DNA of 64,000 bases from CAZIAK01 sp964537035 (lineage in GTDB: Bacteria; Planctomycetota; B15-G4), in the NCBI GenBank assembly GCA_964537035.1, contig CAZIAK010000005.1, forward strand, positions 1-64,000, given 5' to 3'. A program made the position numbers and the translations under genes. The notes under the pieces were generated by a model that was given only the letters and a program-made list of their open reading frames with translations, ran no database searches and was not told the DNA's origin. Shown in pieces: positions 35,743 through 44,978 of the stretch (position 1 is its first letter; every line of letters starts with the position of its first letter).

Positions 35743-36707
35743 GGAAGTCTCCGGGCGTAACGAGCGGCCACCGCGGCGTCGACATGCACGCCGCGAAGAC
35801 CATCGAACACCCCGCGCAGCTTGGCCCACGCGGCGGGTGCTCGTCCTGACAGCAAAGCCCTGACCAATGCCAGGGGCCACAACATGACATCAAAGACCAG
35901 CAGCCCGGCCCAGCCTCGCCAGCTGCCGTGCTTGCGCAAGAAGTGCACCGAGTTCACGGCGGTCATGTATTTGCGGCCCGCCGTGTAGCCTCCGCCGGTG
36001 CTCGACGAGAGCCCGTGGTAGGCCAGCGCAGCGGGCACCACCAGGGTGGCCAGGCCCGCCTTGTGCATCCTCACGCCCCAGTCCGCGTCCTCGAGATAGC
36101 AGAAGAACTGCTCGTCGAGGCCACCCACGGTCTCCCACGCTTTGCGGGAAATAAGCAGGCAGGTGCCGGGTAGATAGTCCACATCTTCTGGTATTGAGCG
36201 GGCAGCCACGTGGGCCTCTCCGTGGCCCAGCAGCTGGGTCACGTTCAGCTTCGGCCCGACCTTGCCACCCCGGGCCCAGACCACGTCGGGACGGTCGCGA
36301 TACATGAGCACGGGGCCCAAGGCGCCGACCTCTCCCTTGCCCTGCGCCTCCCAGGTCTGAGCGGCGTCGAGGAGGCTGCGAAAGATCTCGGGAGTGACCA
36401 GGACATCGCTGTTGAGCAGGCACGCCCAGTCGGCACCGAGCACGTCGAAGGCGTGGGCCAGGGCCCGATTGTTGCCCTCGGCAAAGCCCAGGTTTGAGCC
36501 ATGGCGGAGCACGACCAGCTGCTCATGCTCGGCGGCCAGGCGATCTGCGGACCCATCGACGGAGCCATTGTCGGCCAGGACCACGGTGATCTGGGGCCAG
36601 CTCACCTCGGCCAGGGAGTTCAGGCACGCCGACGTCTCGTCGCCACCGTTCCAGTTGAGCACGATGGCTGACAGGGCCACCGAGCTGTTACTGGTTGTGT
36701 CCGACAT
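35739..36707 (-). CDS. GT2 glycosyltransferase
   Basis: 322 residues. LSAIVLNWNGGDETSACL, ADNGSVDGS, LLNSDVLVTPEIF (metal site), YLEDADWGVRMHKAGL and LAYHGLSSST follow the COG1216 order. A hydrophobic stretch near residue 270 (GLLVFDVMLWPLALVRALL) may be a membrane-associating helix. The N-terminus overlaps the upstream GT2 by 20 bp and the C-terminus overlaps the next GT4 by 4 bp. Confidence 0.86.
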   Translation of the reverse strand: MSDTTSNSSVALSAIVLNWNGGDETSACLNSLAEVSWPQITVVLADNGSVDGSADRLAAEHEQLVVLRHGSNLGFAEGNNRALAHAFDVLGADWACLLNSDVLVTPEIFRSLLDAAQTWEAQGKGEVGALGPVLMYRDRPDVVWARGGKVGPKLNVTQLLGHGEAHVAARSIPEDVDYLPGTCLLISRKAWETVGGLDEQFFCYLEDADWGVRMHKAGLATLVVPAALAYHGLSSSTGGGYTAGRKYMTAVNSVHFLRKHGSWRGWAGLLVFDVMLWPLALVRALLSGRAPAAWAKLRGVFDGLRGVHVDAAVAARYARRLP

Positions 36708-37839
36708 CTCGCGTCCTCATCCGACCTGCCGGGGCACACCTTGGCAAAAGAGGCCTCACCAACCACCACCAGCCCCGCAGCATGCCGTTGAGCGCACCCA
36801 GGAGCAATGCTTCAGCCCCGCTCTGATCGATCACGGGGGAGAAGGTCAGTGCTCGGGCGTTGAGCAGGTCCCGATCAGCCACCACCCGGCGAGCCGCCAG
36901 ACGACGCCGATGAGCCAAGGCTCTGGGCAGGTACTTGAGCACCTCCAGCCGGCCGCGCAGGTAGTCGAGGACCAGGCCCCGGCTCAAGGCGAAGCCAAAC
37001 CACACCAGGGCATAGGCCGCTCGCCCCGGCCAGGACAGCAGCAGCGCCGGCCAGGAGTAGTTCTTCAACACCAGGTAGGCCCGGTTGCGGCCATGCAGAA
37101 AAGCGCGATGCCCGGGATAGCTCGCCGCGCCTGGGCGAAACGAGATGCCCTTGGTGCCCTCTTTGTGCAGCACGATGGCCTGGGGCACACGACGGAGCCG
37201 CCAGCCCAAGGCCCGCAGCCGATAGCTCAGGTCGTGGTCTTCAAAGAGGATGAAGAAGGTGGGGTCGAAGCCCCCCGCGTCGAGCAGCGCCTCCCGGTCG
37301 ACGAGCAAGGCCATGGAGATCACCGCGTCGATATCCGAGGGCTCGCCGGCAGGAGCCTCAGGGCGACTGAGCAGATTGTCCAGGCACATCACGCCCACGT
37401 AGTGCATGTCGCCGCCGTCGTAGTGCACCACGTCGGTGTCGTGGGCCAGCACCGCTCGGGGCTGGACCACCGCCACCCGTTCATGCGCGGTCTCGGGCAG
37501 CAGGCGCCGCAAGGTGTCGGGGGGCACGATGACGTCGCTGTCCACCGCCAGCACCCAATGGGTGGTCGACTCTTCCAGGCCTCGATTGCGTGCCGGGCAC
37601 GGGCCTTCGTTGCTCTCCATGGAGATCAGCCGGGCGCCGACGTTGTGGGCCGCAATGCGCGCGGGCCCGTCGTCGGTGGAGGCGTTGTCGATCACCACGA
37701 CCTCGACCACGTTGCCCTCGAGCGCGGCCACCGCGTCGAGACACTCGTCGATCCATGGGGCTCCCTGGTAGTTGACGATGACCACGGTCACCGGCGTGTC
37801 GAGCAACTCAGCGTCGCAGTGTGCCAGCCCCTCGGCCAT
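36688..37839 (-). CDS. GT2 glycosyltransferase
   Basis: 383 residues. VTVVIVNYQGAPWIDECL, IDNASTDDGP, AVDSDVIVPPDTL, LFEDHDLSYRLRALGW and IVLHKEGTKG are the GT2 motifs in order. C-terminal hydrophobic segments (SWPALLLSWPGRAAYALVWF and a second near residue 365) suggest membrane association. It starts 5 bp after the previous GT2 and overlaps the next by 20 bp. Part of the 38780-32933 run. Confidence 0.85.
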   Translation of the reverse strand: MAEGLAHCDAELLDTPVTVVIVNYQGAPWIDECLDAVAALEGNVVEVVVIDNASTDDGPARIAAHNVGARLISMESNEGPCPARNRGLEESTTHWVLAVDSDVIVPPDTLRRLLPETAHERVAVVQPRAVLAHDTDVVHYDGGDMHYVGVMCLDNLLSRPEAPAGEPSDIDAVISMALLVDREALLDAGGFDPTFFILFEDHDLSYRLRALGWRLRRVPQAIVLHKEGTKGISFRPGAASYPGHRAFLHGRNRAYLVLKNYSWPALLLSWPGRAAYALVWFGFALSRGLVLDYLRGRLEVLKYLPRALAHRRRLAARRVVADRDLLNARALTFSPVIDQSGAEALLLGALNGMLRGWWWLVRPLLPRCAPAGRMRTRDVGHNQ

Positions 37840-37844
37840 GGCGT

Positions 37845-38780
37845 TCAGCGCCCCGGCAACTTGAAGTCAGGAGCGTTCACCGGGGACCGTCGGGCCAGAC
37901 AGTAGGGCAGATTGAGCAGAGCGTTCAGGGTGGCCTTGAGCACGATGGAGCGGGCACCGGGAGTTTCATTCATGGATTGGGCCAGGCCCATGGTTCCCGT
38001 GGCTTCGAGTTCTTTCTCAGCGCTGCTACCCGTTGCCCCTGCGCCAGCAGAGCCGCCGCCCCCCACCGCCTTGCGGGCCATGCCGAAGGCCACGGAGAAC
38101 ACGTCGCTCCAGCGGCAGTTCTTGAAGGCATAGAGCCAGAAGTTGCGAACGTGAAAGTAGAGCGAGCGCGGGCCTGCCTTCATGCCGAAGGGCGTGGAGT
38201 GATCGATCACCGCATCGGGGATCTGCAGGATGCGGTAGCCCAGCCCCAACACGCGAGCGGACAGGTCGCGCTCGTTGCCGTAGATGAAGAAGCGCTCGTC
38301 GTAGTACCCGGCCTGAGCCAAGACGCTGGCCCGAGCCAGGGTGCCGCAGCCCCGAAAGGTCGACGCGTAGTAGCGGCCCCGAGCGATCTCGGCGTCGATG
38401 TACGCAGGGGGCATGCCCGGTTCGACCACCCGGCCGCTGACCATGCCCGTGGAGGCAGGCTCTGAGAGCATGGTCTGCTCCAGGACCTCCAGCCAGGTGC
38501 TCGTGGCCACCACATCGTCGTCCATGATGGCCACCGCGTCCCCACTGGCCAGCTTGAAGCCCATGTTGAAGGTCTCGCAGGCGCCGTACTGATCGTCGGC
38601 GGTGCGCACGGCCACCACGTCCGGGTGATCGTCGGCGAGCATCTGCAGGGTGTCGTCGGTGGAGGCGTTGTCGACCACCACGATCTCGTCGGGTGGGCGG
38701 GTGCCCGACTTCAACGCGGCCACGTTGGCGGCCACGGCGTCGCGACGGTTCCAGGAGGAGATGACGGCGGTGATCTTCAT
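37845..38780 (-). CDS. GT2 glycosyltransferase, first gene of a GT run
   Basis: 311 residues from ATG 38780 (MKITAVISSWNRRDAV); a TTG at 38807 would add nine residues. VDNASTDDT, IMDDDVVATSTWL (metal site) and IYGNERDLSARVLGLGY are present. The linker near residue 235-255 is Gly/Ala/Ser-rich (GGGGSAGAGATGSS). The 181-bp gap upstream is the largest in this block and probably carries its promoter (TATGCT near 38821 is the best -10 candidate, without a good -35). Four more GT genes follow with overlaps or tiny gaps. Confidence 0.85.
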   Translation of the reverse strand: MKITAVISSWNRRDAVAANVAALKSGTRPPDEIVVVDNASTDDTLQMLADDHPDVVAVRTADDQYGACETFNMGFKLASGDAVAIMDDDVVATSTWLEVLEQTMLSEPASTGMVSGRVVEPGMPPAYIDAEIARGRYYASTFRGCGTLARASVLAQAGYYDERFFIYGNERDLSARVLGLGYRILQIPDAVIDHSTPFGMKAGPRSLYFHVRNFWLYAFKNCRWSDVFSVAFGMARKAVGGGGSAGAGATGSSAEKELEATGTMGLAQSMNETPGARSIVLKATLNALLNLPYCLARRSPVNAPDFKLPGR

Positions 38781-38961
38781 GGGGGAGACTGCCCTGATCC
38801 CGGGCAAGCGAGCAGAGCATACCCCGATCGCCTGGAGGGGCCAGCGTGGGCCGGCGAGAGCGAGGAGGCATCAGCCGCCCGACCCGAGGAAGAACGGCCA
38901 TGGCAGCTCACGGCCCGCCTCCCCGCGACGGCCATCGTGCTGGTCACTCGCCCGTTGCCAC

Positions 38962-39690
38962 TCATCCCCCGGGAGCCAGGCCGAGCCGGGCGGCCCAGGC
39001 GCAGAGGTCGCTCCGAGCACCCGCCACCGCCTCGGGGCGCAGCTCAAGGTAGCCCTCGGCATGGGTGATCTCGGGGATGTCCACATTGACCGTACGGGCC
39101 CGGCAGCGGGCGTCGGCTTTCGCCACGATGTCGATCAGCCCCAGCTGGCTGGCGAAGGCCGAGAGCGCCTGGCGCTTCAGCCCTGCCACCGGCGTGATGT
39201 CGAGCAGGAAGCTGGCCATCTGCTCGGCGTTCACCTCGTAGAGCAACAGGGTCAGGTCGGCCCGCCCCGTGAGCACCGCCGCCACCACGTCGAGGGTGGC
39301 CACGTGGTCGGGATGCATCTCGAACAGCGACGGCGCGTAGACCACCGTGGGCCGCAGCGAGTCCACGAGCGCCGAGAGCCTCTGGGGCCAGCCCTGATCG
39401 TCTGCCACCTGACCGTCCGCCACCGAGAGGCAGGTCAGCTCGGTGTGTCCCAGGAGGTCGGCGGCGCGGCGAGACTCCTCCAGGCGCTCGTCGCTGTCCC
39501 CCCCCGCCTCGCCGCCGGTGACCAGAGCCACATGAACGGCGTCGCCCCGGGCCACGTGGGAGGCGATGGCCCCACCGCAGCCCAGGATCTCGTCATCGGG
39601 ATGGGGCGCCACCACCAACACCTGGCCCGCTGGCACCCGGGACAGATCGTAGAGCGGCGGAAAACCGTGGGCAGGTCCGAGGCCGGTCAT
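38962..39690 (-). CDS. PIG-L-family N-acetylsugar deacetylase
   Basis: 242 residues from ATG 39690. The zinc/catalytic motif VVAPHPDDEILGCGG near the N-terminus and the later MHPDHVATLD (third metal ligand) define the PIG-L/LmbE fold, which removes acetate from GlcNAc-linked compounds. The start overlaps the upstream GT4 stop by 4 bp; a longer frame upstream lies inside that GT4. With a second PIG-L on the other side of the same GT4, it suggests de-N-acetylation of an intermediate made by that enzyme. Confidence 0.88.
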   Translation of the reverse strand: MTGLGPAHGFPPLYDLSRVPAGQVLVVAPHPDDEILGCGGAIASHVARGDAVHVALVTGGEAGGDSDERLEESRRAADLLGHTELTCLSVADGQVADDQGWPQRLSALVDSLRPTVVYAPSLFEMHPDHVATLDVVAAVLTGRADLTLLLYEVNAEQMASFLLDITPVAGLKRQALSAFASQLGLIDIVAKADARCRARTVNVDIPEITHAEGYLELRPEAVAGARSDLCAWAARLGLAPGG

Positions 39691-40961
39691 GGGCCATCCC
39701 CTGGATGAGATGTGCGAGAGCTGGGAGCTGGGTGGGACAGGGCCTGGGCGTAGAGTGCAGCCACCTTGTCGGCGTGGGCGGCGGGGTCGGCCAGGTCGGT
39801 GCGAGCTTGGCGGCGCCACCGCTCCAGACGCTCGCCGTCATCGAGCAGATCGCTCAGCAGGTCGGCCAGGGCCTGGGGATCGGCGGCGGGGACGGTGGTG
39901 CCCGCCCCGCCCAGACCCTCAGGCAAGGCACCACGATCGCTGGTGATCACCGGCAGCCCCAGGGCTCGGGCCTCTGCCACCACCAGGCCGAACGTCTCTT
40001 CGGCCCGGCTGGGAAACACTGCCAGGTCGACCCGGTCGACGATCAAGGGCAGCTCTCCCGGACCGTAGGCGCCTGCGAACGAGACGTCGAGCCCCTCCGC
40101 TGCGTTGATGAGCAGCTCGGCGAAGTCGGCGTCGATGGGCGCGCCCAGGATCAGCAGCGAGAGTCTCGTGTCCGCCGCCAGGCGCAGGGCCTCCAGCAGA
40201 TCGAGGACGCCCTTGGCCGGGGCCAGATGTCCCCAGGTCACCAGTTGCAGCCGACCGTCACTGCGATCGCGAGCAGGACCTGGTATGGCGCCAGCCAAGG
40301 ACACGGCGTGAGGCAGGACCACCAAGCGCTGCTCAGGCACCATGCCCGACGAACGCCAGCGCTGAGCCACGATCTGGCTGGGCACGAGGGCCACCGACCA
40401 GGCCGCGGCCTCGGCGGCAGCCACATCACCACGGGCTGCCAGCTCGACGGCCAGGGCCTCTTCGCCTGGGGGAAAGTCGGGCAACACGCACGAGATGCAG
40501 CGATCAGACGGCAGGGGAAACGCCTCGGCACAGGACGTCCCGTCAGGTTGGCAGAGGAAGAAGCGGGCGCACACCGTGGTGAAGTCGTGCAGGCTGGCCA
40601 CCACCACGTGCCCGGCGGCGGCGAGGGCTGAGCCCAGGTCTCCCGAGAGGTTCAAGGTGTGATGCAGGTGCACCACGTCGGGCTGCTCGCCGGCCACCAG
40701 CTCGAGCACCTGCGCGGTCACCCGGGGCTGGCGATTGTCCATGGAGTAGTTCTCGGCTGGGCGTCGCAGCACCCGGCACACCGGCACGTGGTCCACCGCC
40801 TCCAGGCGCAGCTCACCCTCAGGGGAGCGCTCATCGCTGCCCGCGATGATGAACGGCTCGTCGCCCCGAGCCTGTTGGGCGGCGGTGAGGGTCTGCACAC
40901 AGACCTCGGTCCCGCCCCGGAACTCCGGCGGGTACTGATGCACGATGTGGACGATCTTCAC
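39687..40961 (-). CDS. GT4 glycosyltransferase with Cys4 motif
   Basis: 424 residues. MKIVHIVHQYPPEFRGGTE, LVTWGHLAPAKGVLDLLEAL and VFPSRAEETFGLVVAEARAL are GT4 motifs. HDFTTVCARF leads into C-x12-C-x10-C-x2-C, the longest middle spacing of the seven, with one additional cysteine. It overlaps a PIG-L gene at each end by 4 bp, so the three are tightly coupled. A GT4 plus PIG-L resembles the BshA/BshB or MshA/MshB arrangement, but a surface glycan is more likely in this setting. Confidence 0.87.
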   Translation of the reverse strand: MKIVHIVHQYPPEFRGGTEVCVQTLTAAQQARGDEPFIIAGSDERSPEGELRLEAVDHVPVCRVLRRPAENYSMDNRQPRVTAQVLELVAGEQPDVVHLHHTLNLSGDLGSALAAAGHVVVASLHDFTTVCARFFLCQPDGTSCAEAFPLPSDRCISCVLPDFPPGEEALAVELAARGDVAAAEAAAWSVALVPSQIVAQRWRSSGMVPEQRLVVLPHAVSLAGAIPGPARDRSDGRLQLVTWGHLAPAKGVLDLLEALRLAADTRLSLLILGAPIDADFAELLINAAEGLDVSFAGAYGPGELPLIVDRVDLAVFPSRAEETFGLVVAEARALGLPVITSDRGALPEGLGGAGTTVPAADPQALADLLSDLLDDGERLERWRRQARTDLADPAAHADKVAALYAQALSHPAPSSRTSHPGDGP

Positions 40962-41737
40962 GAGCCGCCCCGAGGCTCTGAAGTGGTGTGGTCCGGGCCC
41001 TGTGCAGGCGCCCCCAGAGACATGTCCTTGTAGACCTCGGCCCGGCGCTGGCCCCCGCCGTCGTGGTGCGGCAACAAGATCGCCCGGTACGCGTTGAGGC
41101 CCTCGATGGCGGTCAAGATGTCGGTGTGTTCGAGCTGGCTGGGGTAGCAGCGCACCGCGGCGCGCTTGGTGGCGTAGTCGTCCGTCACCTCCAACACCCA
41201 GTCGGCGGCCATGGGCGACCAGACCTCGTAGCCGAGCAGCGTGGCCGTGCCTGTCCAGCGCCCCAGGGCAGCCACCGCGGCCATGGCCACAAAATGATGA
41301 TCGGAGTGGGACTCGCCCAGGTGCGGTGAGTAGATGACGTCGGGCTGCACCCGCTGGTAGAGGTCGACCAGGCGCTCGGTGACGGACTCCAGGTCACGGT
41401 GGGTCACGGTGCAGGAGTCGGGCAGTCCCCAGAACTCGGTGGAGCCCATGCCAAGGACGGCGGCCGAAGCCTCGGCCTCGGCCTGGCGCAGCTCGACATA
41501 GTCGGCGGGGACACGCACACCGCTGGCGTCCCCGTGAACGCCGCTGGTGATGAAGGCCCCGTGGATCGTGTCGCCCAGCCGACTGTGAGCAGCCAGGGCG
41601 GCCCCCGGCCCCGCCGCTTCGTCGTCGGGGTGGGGCGCCAACACGAGCACCCGCCCCCGGTACGGCGGCGCTTTGTGCACGGGAGCGACGGCCGGTGAAG
41701 GCAGGGGCGTGTCCGGGCTCGAATCGCTCGCTGCCAT
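40958..41737 (-). CDS. PIG-L-family N-acetylsugar deacetylase
   Basis: 259 residues. VLAPHPDDEAAGPGAAL and ESHSDHHFVAMAAV give the metal-binding HPDD and second His/Asp sites. An N-terminal linker (about 25 residues, Ser/Pro-rich) precedes the fold. It is first of the PIG-L/GT4/PIG-L trio, and overlaps the GT4 by 4 bp. It is more divergent from the other PIG-L than a recent duplication would be, so the two may act on different intermediates. Confidence 0.88.
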   Translation of the reverse strand: MAASDSSPDTPLPSPAVAPVHKAPPYRGRVLVLAPHPDDEAAGPGAALAAHSRLGDTIHGAFITSGVHGDASGVRVPADYVELRQAEAEASAAVLGMGSTEFWGLPDSCTVTHRDLESVTERLVDLYQRVQPDVIYSPHLGESHSDHHFVAMAAVAALGRWTGTATLLGYEVWSPMAADWVLEVTDDYATKRAAVRCYPSQLEHTDILTAIEGLNAYRAILLPHHDGGGQRRAEVYKDMSLGAPAQGPDHTTSEPRGGS

Positions 41738-41760
41738 GATGCGCCCTTGCTCCCTAGGAG

Positions 41761-42972
41761 TCAGTTGACCTTGCGAATGCCCACGGCGCGCCCCACCACC
41801 AGGGCGAGGACGAACACCGCACCGGAGAACAGGGCCCCCATCTTGGCTTCACCCTGCAACAGCGGATCGGTGAAGGCCTCGCCGGAGACGAACAGGGCCA
41901 CGGTGAGCCCCAGCCCCGCCACCAGACCAGCGACCGCCAGGTCTTTCAGGGCCATGCCCTCGGGCAGGCCGAAGCCCAGCTTGACGCCCAGGCCTGAGAA
42001 CGCCACCACGCCCAGGGTCTTGCCCGCGATCAGCGAGGCCAGAATGATCCAGGTCAGCGCGCCGATGTTGGCGAACTCGACCCCCGCGTTGGCAAAGGCA
42101 AAGAAGAACAGGCCGTAGTCGACCGGCGTCTTGAAGAAGTGCTCGAAGCGCTGCAGCGGTGTGTCGCCGTGGATCGGGTCGACGCCCGGGCGATCTTCTT
42201 CTTCGGCGATCAGGCCCATCTCCGGGATGGTCCCGGGCAAGAAGGGCACGATGAAGACGAGGGCCAGGGCCGGATGCAGGTGGGCGGTGATCAGCCCGTA
42301 CCAGCTCAGCCCGCCGCCGATGAGCACGTAGGGAATCCAGCTCTGCACGTTGCGCATGCGCATCACCAGGGCCGAGACCATGCCGCCCAGGGTGAACAGC
42401 AGCATCATGGGCGCCACCGGGTGGGCCGGGTCGGGATAGAACACGGCGATGATACCCAGGCCGATGGCGTCGTCAGCCACGGCGAGCAGCAGCAAGAAGT
42501 TCACCGCCGGGTGCTTCGCTCCGAAGACCAGTCGAGCGGCCAACCAGGCCAGGGCGATGTCCGTGGCCGTGGGCACTCCCCAACCGTTCGCCACCGCCTC
42601 GTAGTTGGGCGCCGACCCGTAGAACTGCTTGGTCAGCAACATGAACACTGCCACGGGGCCGAGCACACCACCCAGGGTGCCGAGCAGGGGGTTGATGGCC
42701 TTGCTCGGCGGGTTGAGCGAGCCCCCGGGAAGGATCGCGTCCGTGATCTCCTTGGCAGCGATGCCGAAGAACAAGACCATGAACAGGTCGTTGATCAAGA
42801 AGTGCAGGGTCAGTTCGTGGCCCAGCAGGTGGCCATCGATCAGGGGTCCGTGGACCGCGTGGTGGTACCACTCGCCCGCGAAGTTCGCGGCCCAGAGCGC
42901 CGCGAACACTCCCGCGATGAGCGGCAGTGAATACTCTTGGATGAAGCCGAGGAGGCCCTTCTTGGCGGACAC
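41761..42972 (-). CDS. nhaA: Na+/H+ antiporter, NhaA family
   Basis: 403 residues, about 12 membrane segments. GVPTATDIALAWL holds the aspartate matching E. coli D133, and LAVADDAIGLGIIAVF holds the Asp pair matching D163/D164. PSKAINPLLGTLGG and FFAFANAGVEF are also NhaA-like. It exchanges Na+ for H+ at the inner membrane to control sodium and pH. An acidic cytoplasmic loop (IAEEEDRPGVDPIHGDT) is longer than in the E. coli protein. It lies between the GNAT gene (45 bp) and the PIG-L gene (23 bp), apparently unrelated to glycan synthesis. Confidence 0.88.
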   Translation of the reverse strand: MSAKKGLLGFIQEYSLPLIAGVFAALWAANFAGEWYHHAVHGPLIDGHLLGHELTLHFLINDLFMVLFFGIAAKEITDAILPGGSLNPPSKAINPLLGTLGGVLGPVAVFMLLTKQFYGSAPNYEAVANGWGVPTATDIALAWLAARLVFGAKHPAVNFLLLLAVADDAIGLGIIAVFYPDPAHPVAPMMLLFTLGGMVSALVMRMRNVQSWIPYVLIGGGLSWYGLITAHLHPALALVFIVPFLPGTIPEMGLIAEEEDRPGVDPIHGDTPLQRFEHFFKTPVDYGLFFFAFANAGVEFANIGALTWIILASLIAGKTLGVVAFSGLGVKLGFGLPEGMALKDLAVAGLVAGLGLTVALFVSGEAFTDPLLQGEAKMGALFSGAVFVLALVVGRAVGIRKVN

Positions 42973-43017
42973 GTCAGTCTCCTGCTGCGCAACAGCTGAT
43001 GGAACGGGCGAGTGCTC

Positions 43018-44043
43018 TCAGTAGATGTCCGAGTCGCCCATGGTAAGAACCCAATTGTCGATGGCCCAAGGCAAGTCGAACAGTTCGCTGTAGACCATGA
43101 TGCAGAGGTTGAACAGGCTGTCCTGATGAAACAAGCCATGTTCGACAAGGGTCGGTCGCTGAGACGCCCCCGGAGTGACCCAGGTTTCCAGCTTGTCGCC
43201 CCCCGCTGCCAGGGTGATGTCGCCCACCCGGGCCAACAAGCCGGCGATGGCCGAGGCGTCGCCTCCCGGGCCGATCCAGTCGACCAGGGGCACGATGGGC
43301 TGGCCCATCCAGCCCAGGCGATAGACGAGCGCGCCCACGAGTTCACCGCCTCGGCGGGCCAGCAGGCAGCGGTAAGGCCCCTCAGGCCAGCCCCGGTAGC
43401 GCCAGGCCAGGTGGTCGGCATCCTTCCAGAGGCCGAGAGGGACCTCGTTCACGTGGGCCTCGAAGAGCGCGCCCAACGCCTGCAGCTCGCTGTCCGTGCC
43501 GTCCGAGTCGGTCACCTCCACGTCAGCTGAGCGGCGGGCCATCTCGTCGACCCAGGCCCGGTCGAACTCGCGCACCAGCGAAGGCATGGGACAGTGCACG
43601 GGCTTGTAGCCCACGATGCGTGTGCCCACGGGAAAGGCCTTCTCGTTGGGCAGGCCGAACATGTACTCGTTGGTGTAGGCCTCGTTGGTCTCGCCGAAGA
43701 TCTCGCAGTAGTCACGAGCCATGGTGACGAAGACGCTGTTCTTGCGCAGAGACCCTCGCCACTCCCGTGCCACGCAGGTGTCGACGGCCTGGGCGCAGCG
43801 CAGACGCTCGCCCCGCACACTGCAGTGGTAGGCGATGGCCGAGTAATTGCCGATGAGCTGTCCCGCCTCGTCTTCGGCCACCAGGATCTCGGCCCCCGCC
43901 GGGTTGTTGCCGTAGATGTGCCGCCAGGTCTCGAGGGAGCGGGGCACGTAGGCCGGGTTGTCCTCGCTGAAGACCCCGTTGAAGAGGGCAAGGATGGCGA
44001 CCTCGTCCCCAGGGCGGTAGCGCCTCACGGTGAAATCGCTCAT
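43018..44043 (-). CDS. GNAT-fold N-acetyltransferase
   Basis: 341 residues. VRRYRPGDEVAILALFNGVF is the first strand and helix of a GNAT fold. RCAQAVDTCVAREWRGSLRKN holds the acetyl-CoA loop (R-x-x-G-x-x like), and ARRGGELVGALVYRLG suggests a second half-domain. Its length fits two-domain acetyltransferases of glycan clusters that acetylate amino sugars. It overlaps the upstream GT2 by 4 bp and so belongs to the wzm-wzt-GT2-GT2 run. The substrate is inferred from context only. Confidence 0.75.
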   Translation of the reverse strand: MSDFTVRRYRPGDEVAILALFNGVFSEDNPAYVPRSLETWRHIYGNNPAGAEILVAEDEAGQLIGNYSAIAYHCSVRGERLRCAQAVDTCVAREWRGSLRKNSVFVTMARDYCEIFGETNEAYTNEYMFGLPNEKAFPVGTRIVGYKPVHCPMPSLVREFDRAWVDEMARRSADVEVTDSDGTDSELQALGALFEAHVNEVPLGLWKDADHLAWRYRGWPEGPYRCLLARRGGELVGALVYRLGWMGQPIVPLVDWIGPGGDASAIAGLLARVGDITLAAGGDKLETWVTPGASQRPTLVEHGLFHQDSLFNLCIMVYSELFDLPWAIDNWVLTMGDSDIY

Positions 44044-44978
44044 GCGGCCCAGACCTCTCGCACAGAACGCCAGACGGCTCGGCGAGCCTCCTTGGGGGCG
44101 TCATGGGAACGCAGGCGCTGCAACTCTTGCAGCCCTCGCACGGCGGTCATGAGTCGAGCCAGCAACGACCCGACAAGGCCGAAGGTCTTGCGGTAGTAGG
44201 CCAGTCGGTTCTTGTGCCAGATCGTGCCGAAGTCAGGAAACTGAGACGTGCTCTTGCCCTCGTGGTGCAGCACGGTCACGTCCGCCACGTAGCCCACCTT
44301 GTGACCTGCAGCTTTCACCCGTCTGCAGAGATCGACGTCGTTGAAGAAGAGCCACAGCTCGGGGTCGAAGCCAGACAGCTGCTCCCAGAGCGCGCGGCGG
44401 ATCAACAGGGCCGCCCCCGGGGGCTGATCGACGTCGCGGGTCGACAGGTGATCGAAGTCGCGCATGAAGTAGCGTGGCATGGAGTGGTTCTTGGGGAACC
44501 ACTTGTCGAAGACTGTGTCGAAGAACAGCGCCGTCCCCAGGGTGGGAAAGCGCTTGCAGGACAGCTGCACCTCGCCATCGGGATGCACCAGACGAGGGGC
44601 GCAGACGCCGTGGCCAGGGCGCTCTTCCAGCCAGGCCACCAGGGCGTCGAGGGCGCCGGGTTCGACCTCGGTGTCGGAGTTGAGCAGCAACAGGTACTCG
44701 CCCGTGGCTCGGTCCGCGCCGATGTTGTTGCCGATGGCGTATCCGTCGTTGATCGGGTTGCGCACCAGCTCTGCCCAGGGGAACTGGTCTGCCACCATGT
44801 CGGCGCTGTGGTCTGCGCTGTCGTTGTCCACCACGATGACCTGCCAACGCTCGGCGTCACGGGCCCGATCCAACGAAGCCAGACAGGCGGACAGCAGCTC
44901 CCGCGTGTTCCAACTCAGCACGACGATGGACAAGCTGGGCCCGGTCGTACCGCGCGGCGATGCCGCGCCAGAACTCAT
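44040..44978 (-). CDS. GT2 glycosyltransferase
   Basis: 312 residues. LSIVVLSWNTRELLSACL, VDNDSADHS, LLNSDTEVEPGALD, FFNDVDLCRRVKAAGH and VLHHEGKST are the motifs, in order, of rhamnosyltransferase-like GT2 enzymes. It overlaps genes at both ends by 4 bp. The linkage to wzm/wzt makes it a chain-building enzyme of the exported polysaccharide. Confidence 0.87.
   Translation of the reverse strand: MSSGAASPRGTTGPSLSIVVLSWNTRELLSACLASLDRARDAERWQVIVVDNDSADHSADMVADQFPWAELVRNPINDGYAIGNNIGADRATGEYLLLLNSDTEVEPGALDALVAWLEERPGHGVCAPRLVHPDGEVQLSCKRFPTLGTALFFDTVFDKWFPKNHSMPRYFMRDFDHLSTRDVDQPPGAALLIRRALWEQLSGFDPELWLFFNDVDLCRRVKAAGHKVGYVADVTVLHHEGKSTSQFPDFGTIWHKNRLAYYRKTFGLVGSLLARLMTAVRGLQELQRLRSHDAPKEARRAVWRSVREVWAA

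Noticed and set aside
39687..41737. Bacillithiol or mycothiol biosynthesis (BshA/BshB-like)
   Set aside because: The GT4 carries the Cys4 motif of the surface-glycan GT4 set, two PIG-L genes are present and no cysteine ligase is nearby.
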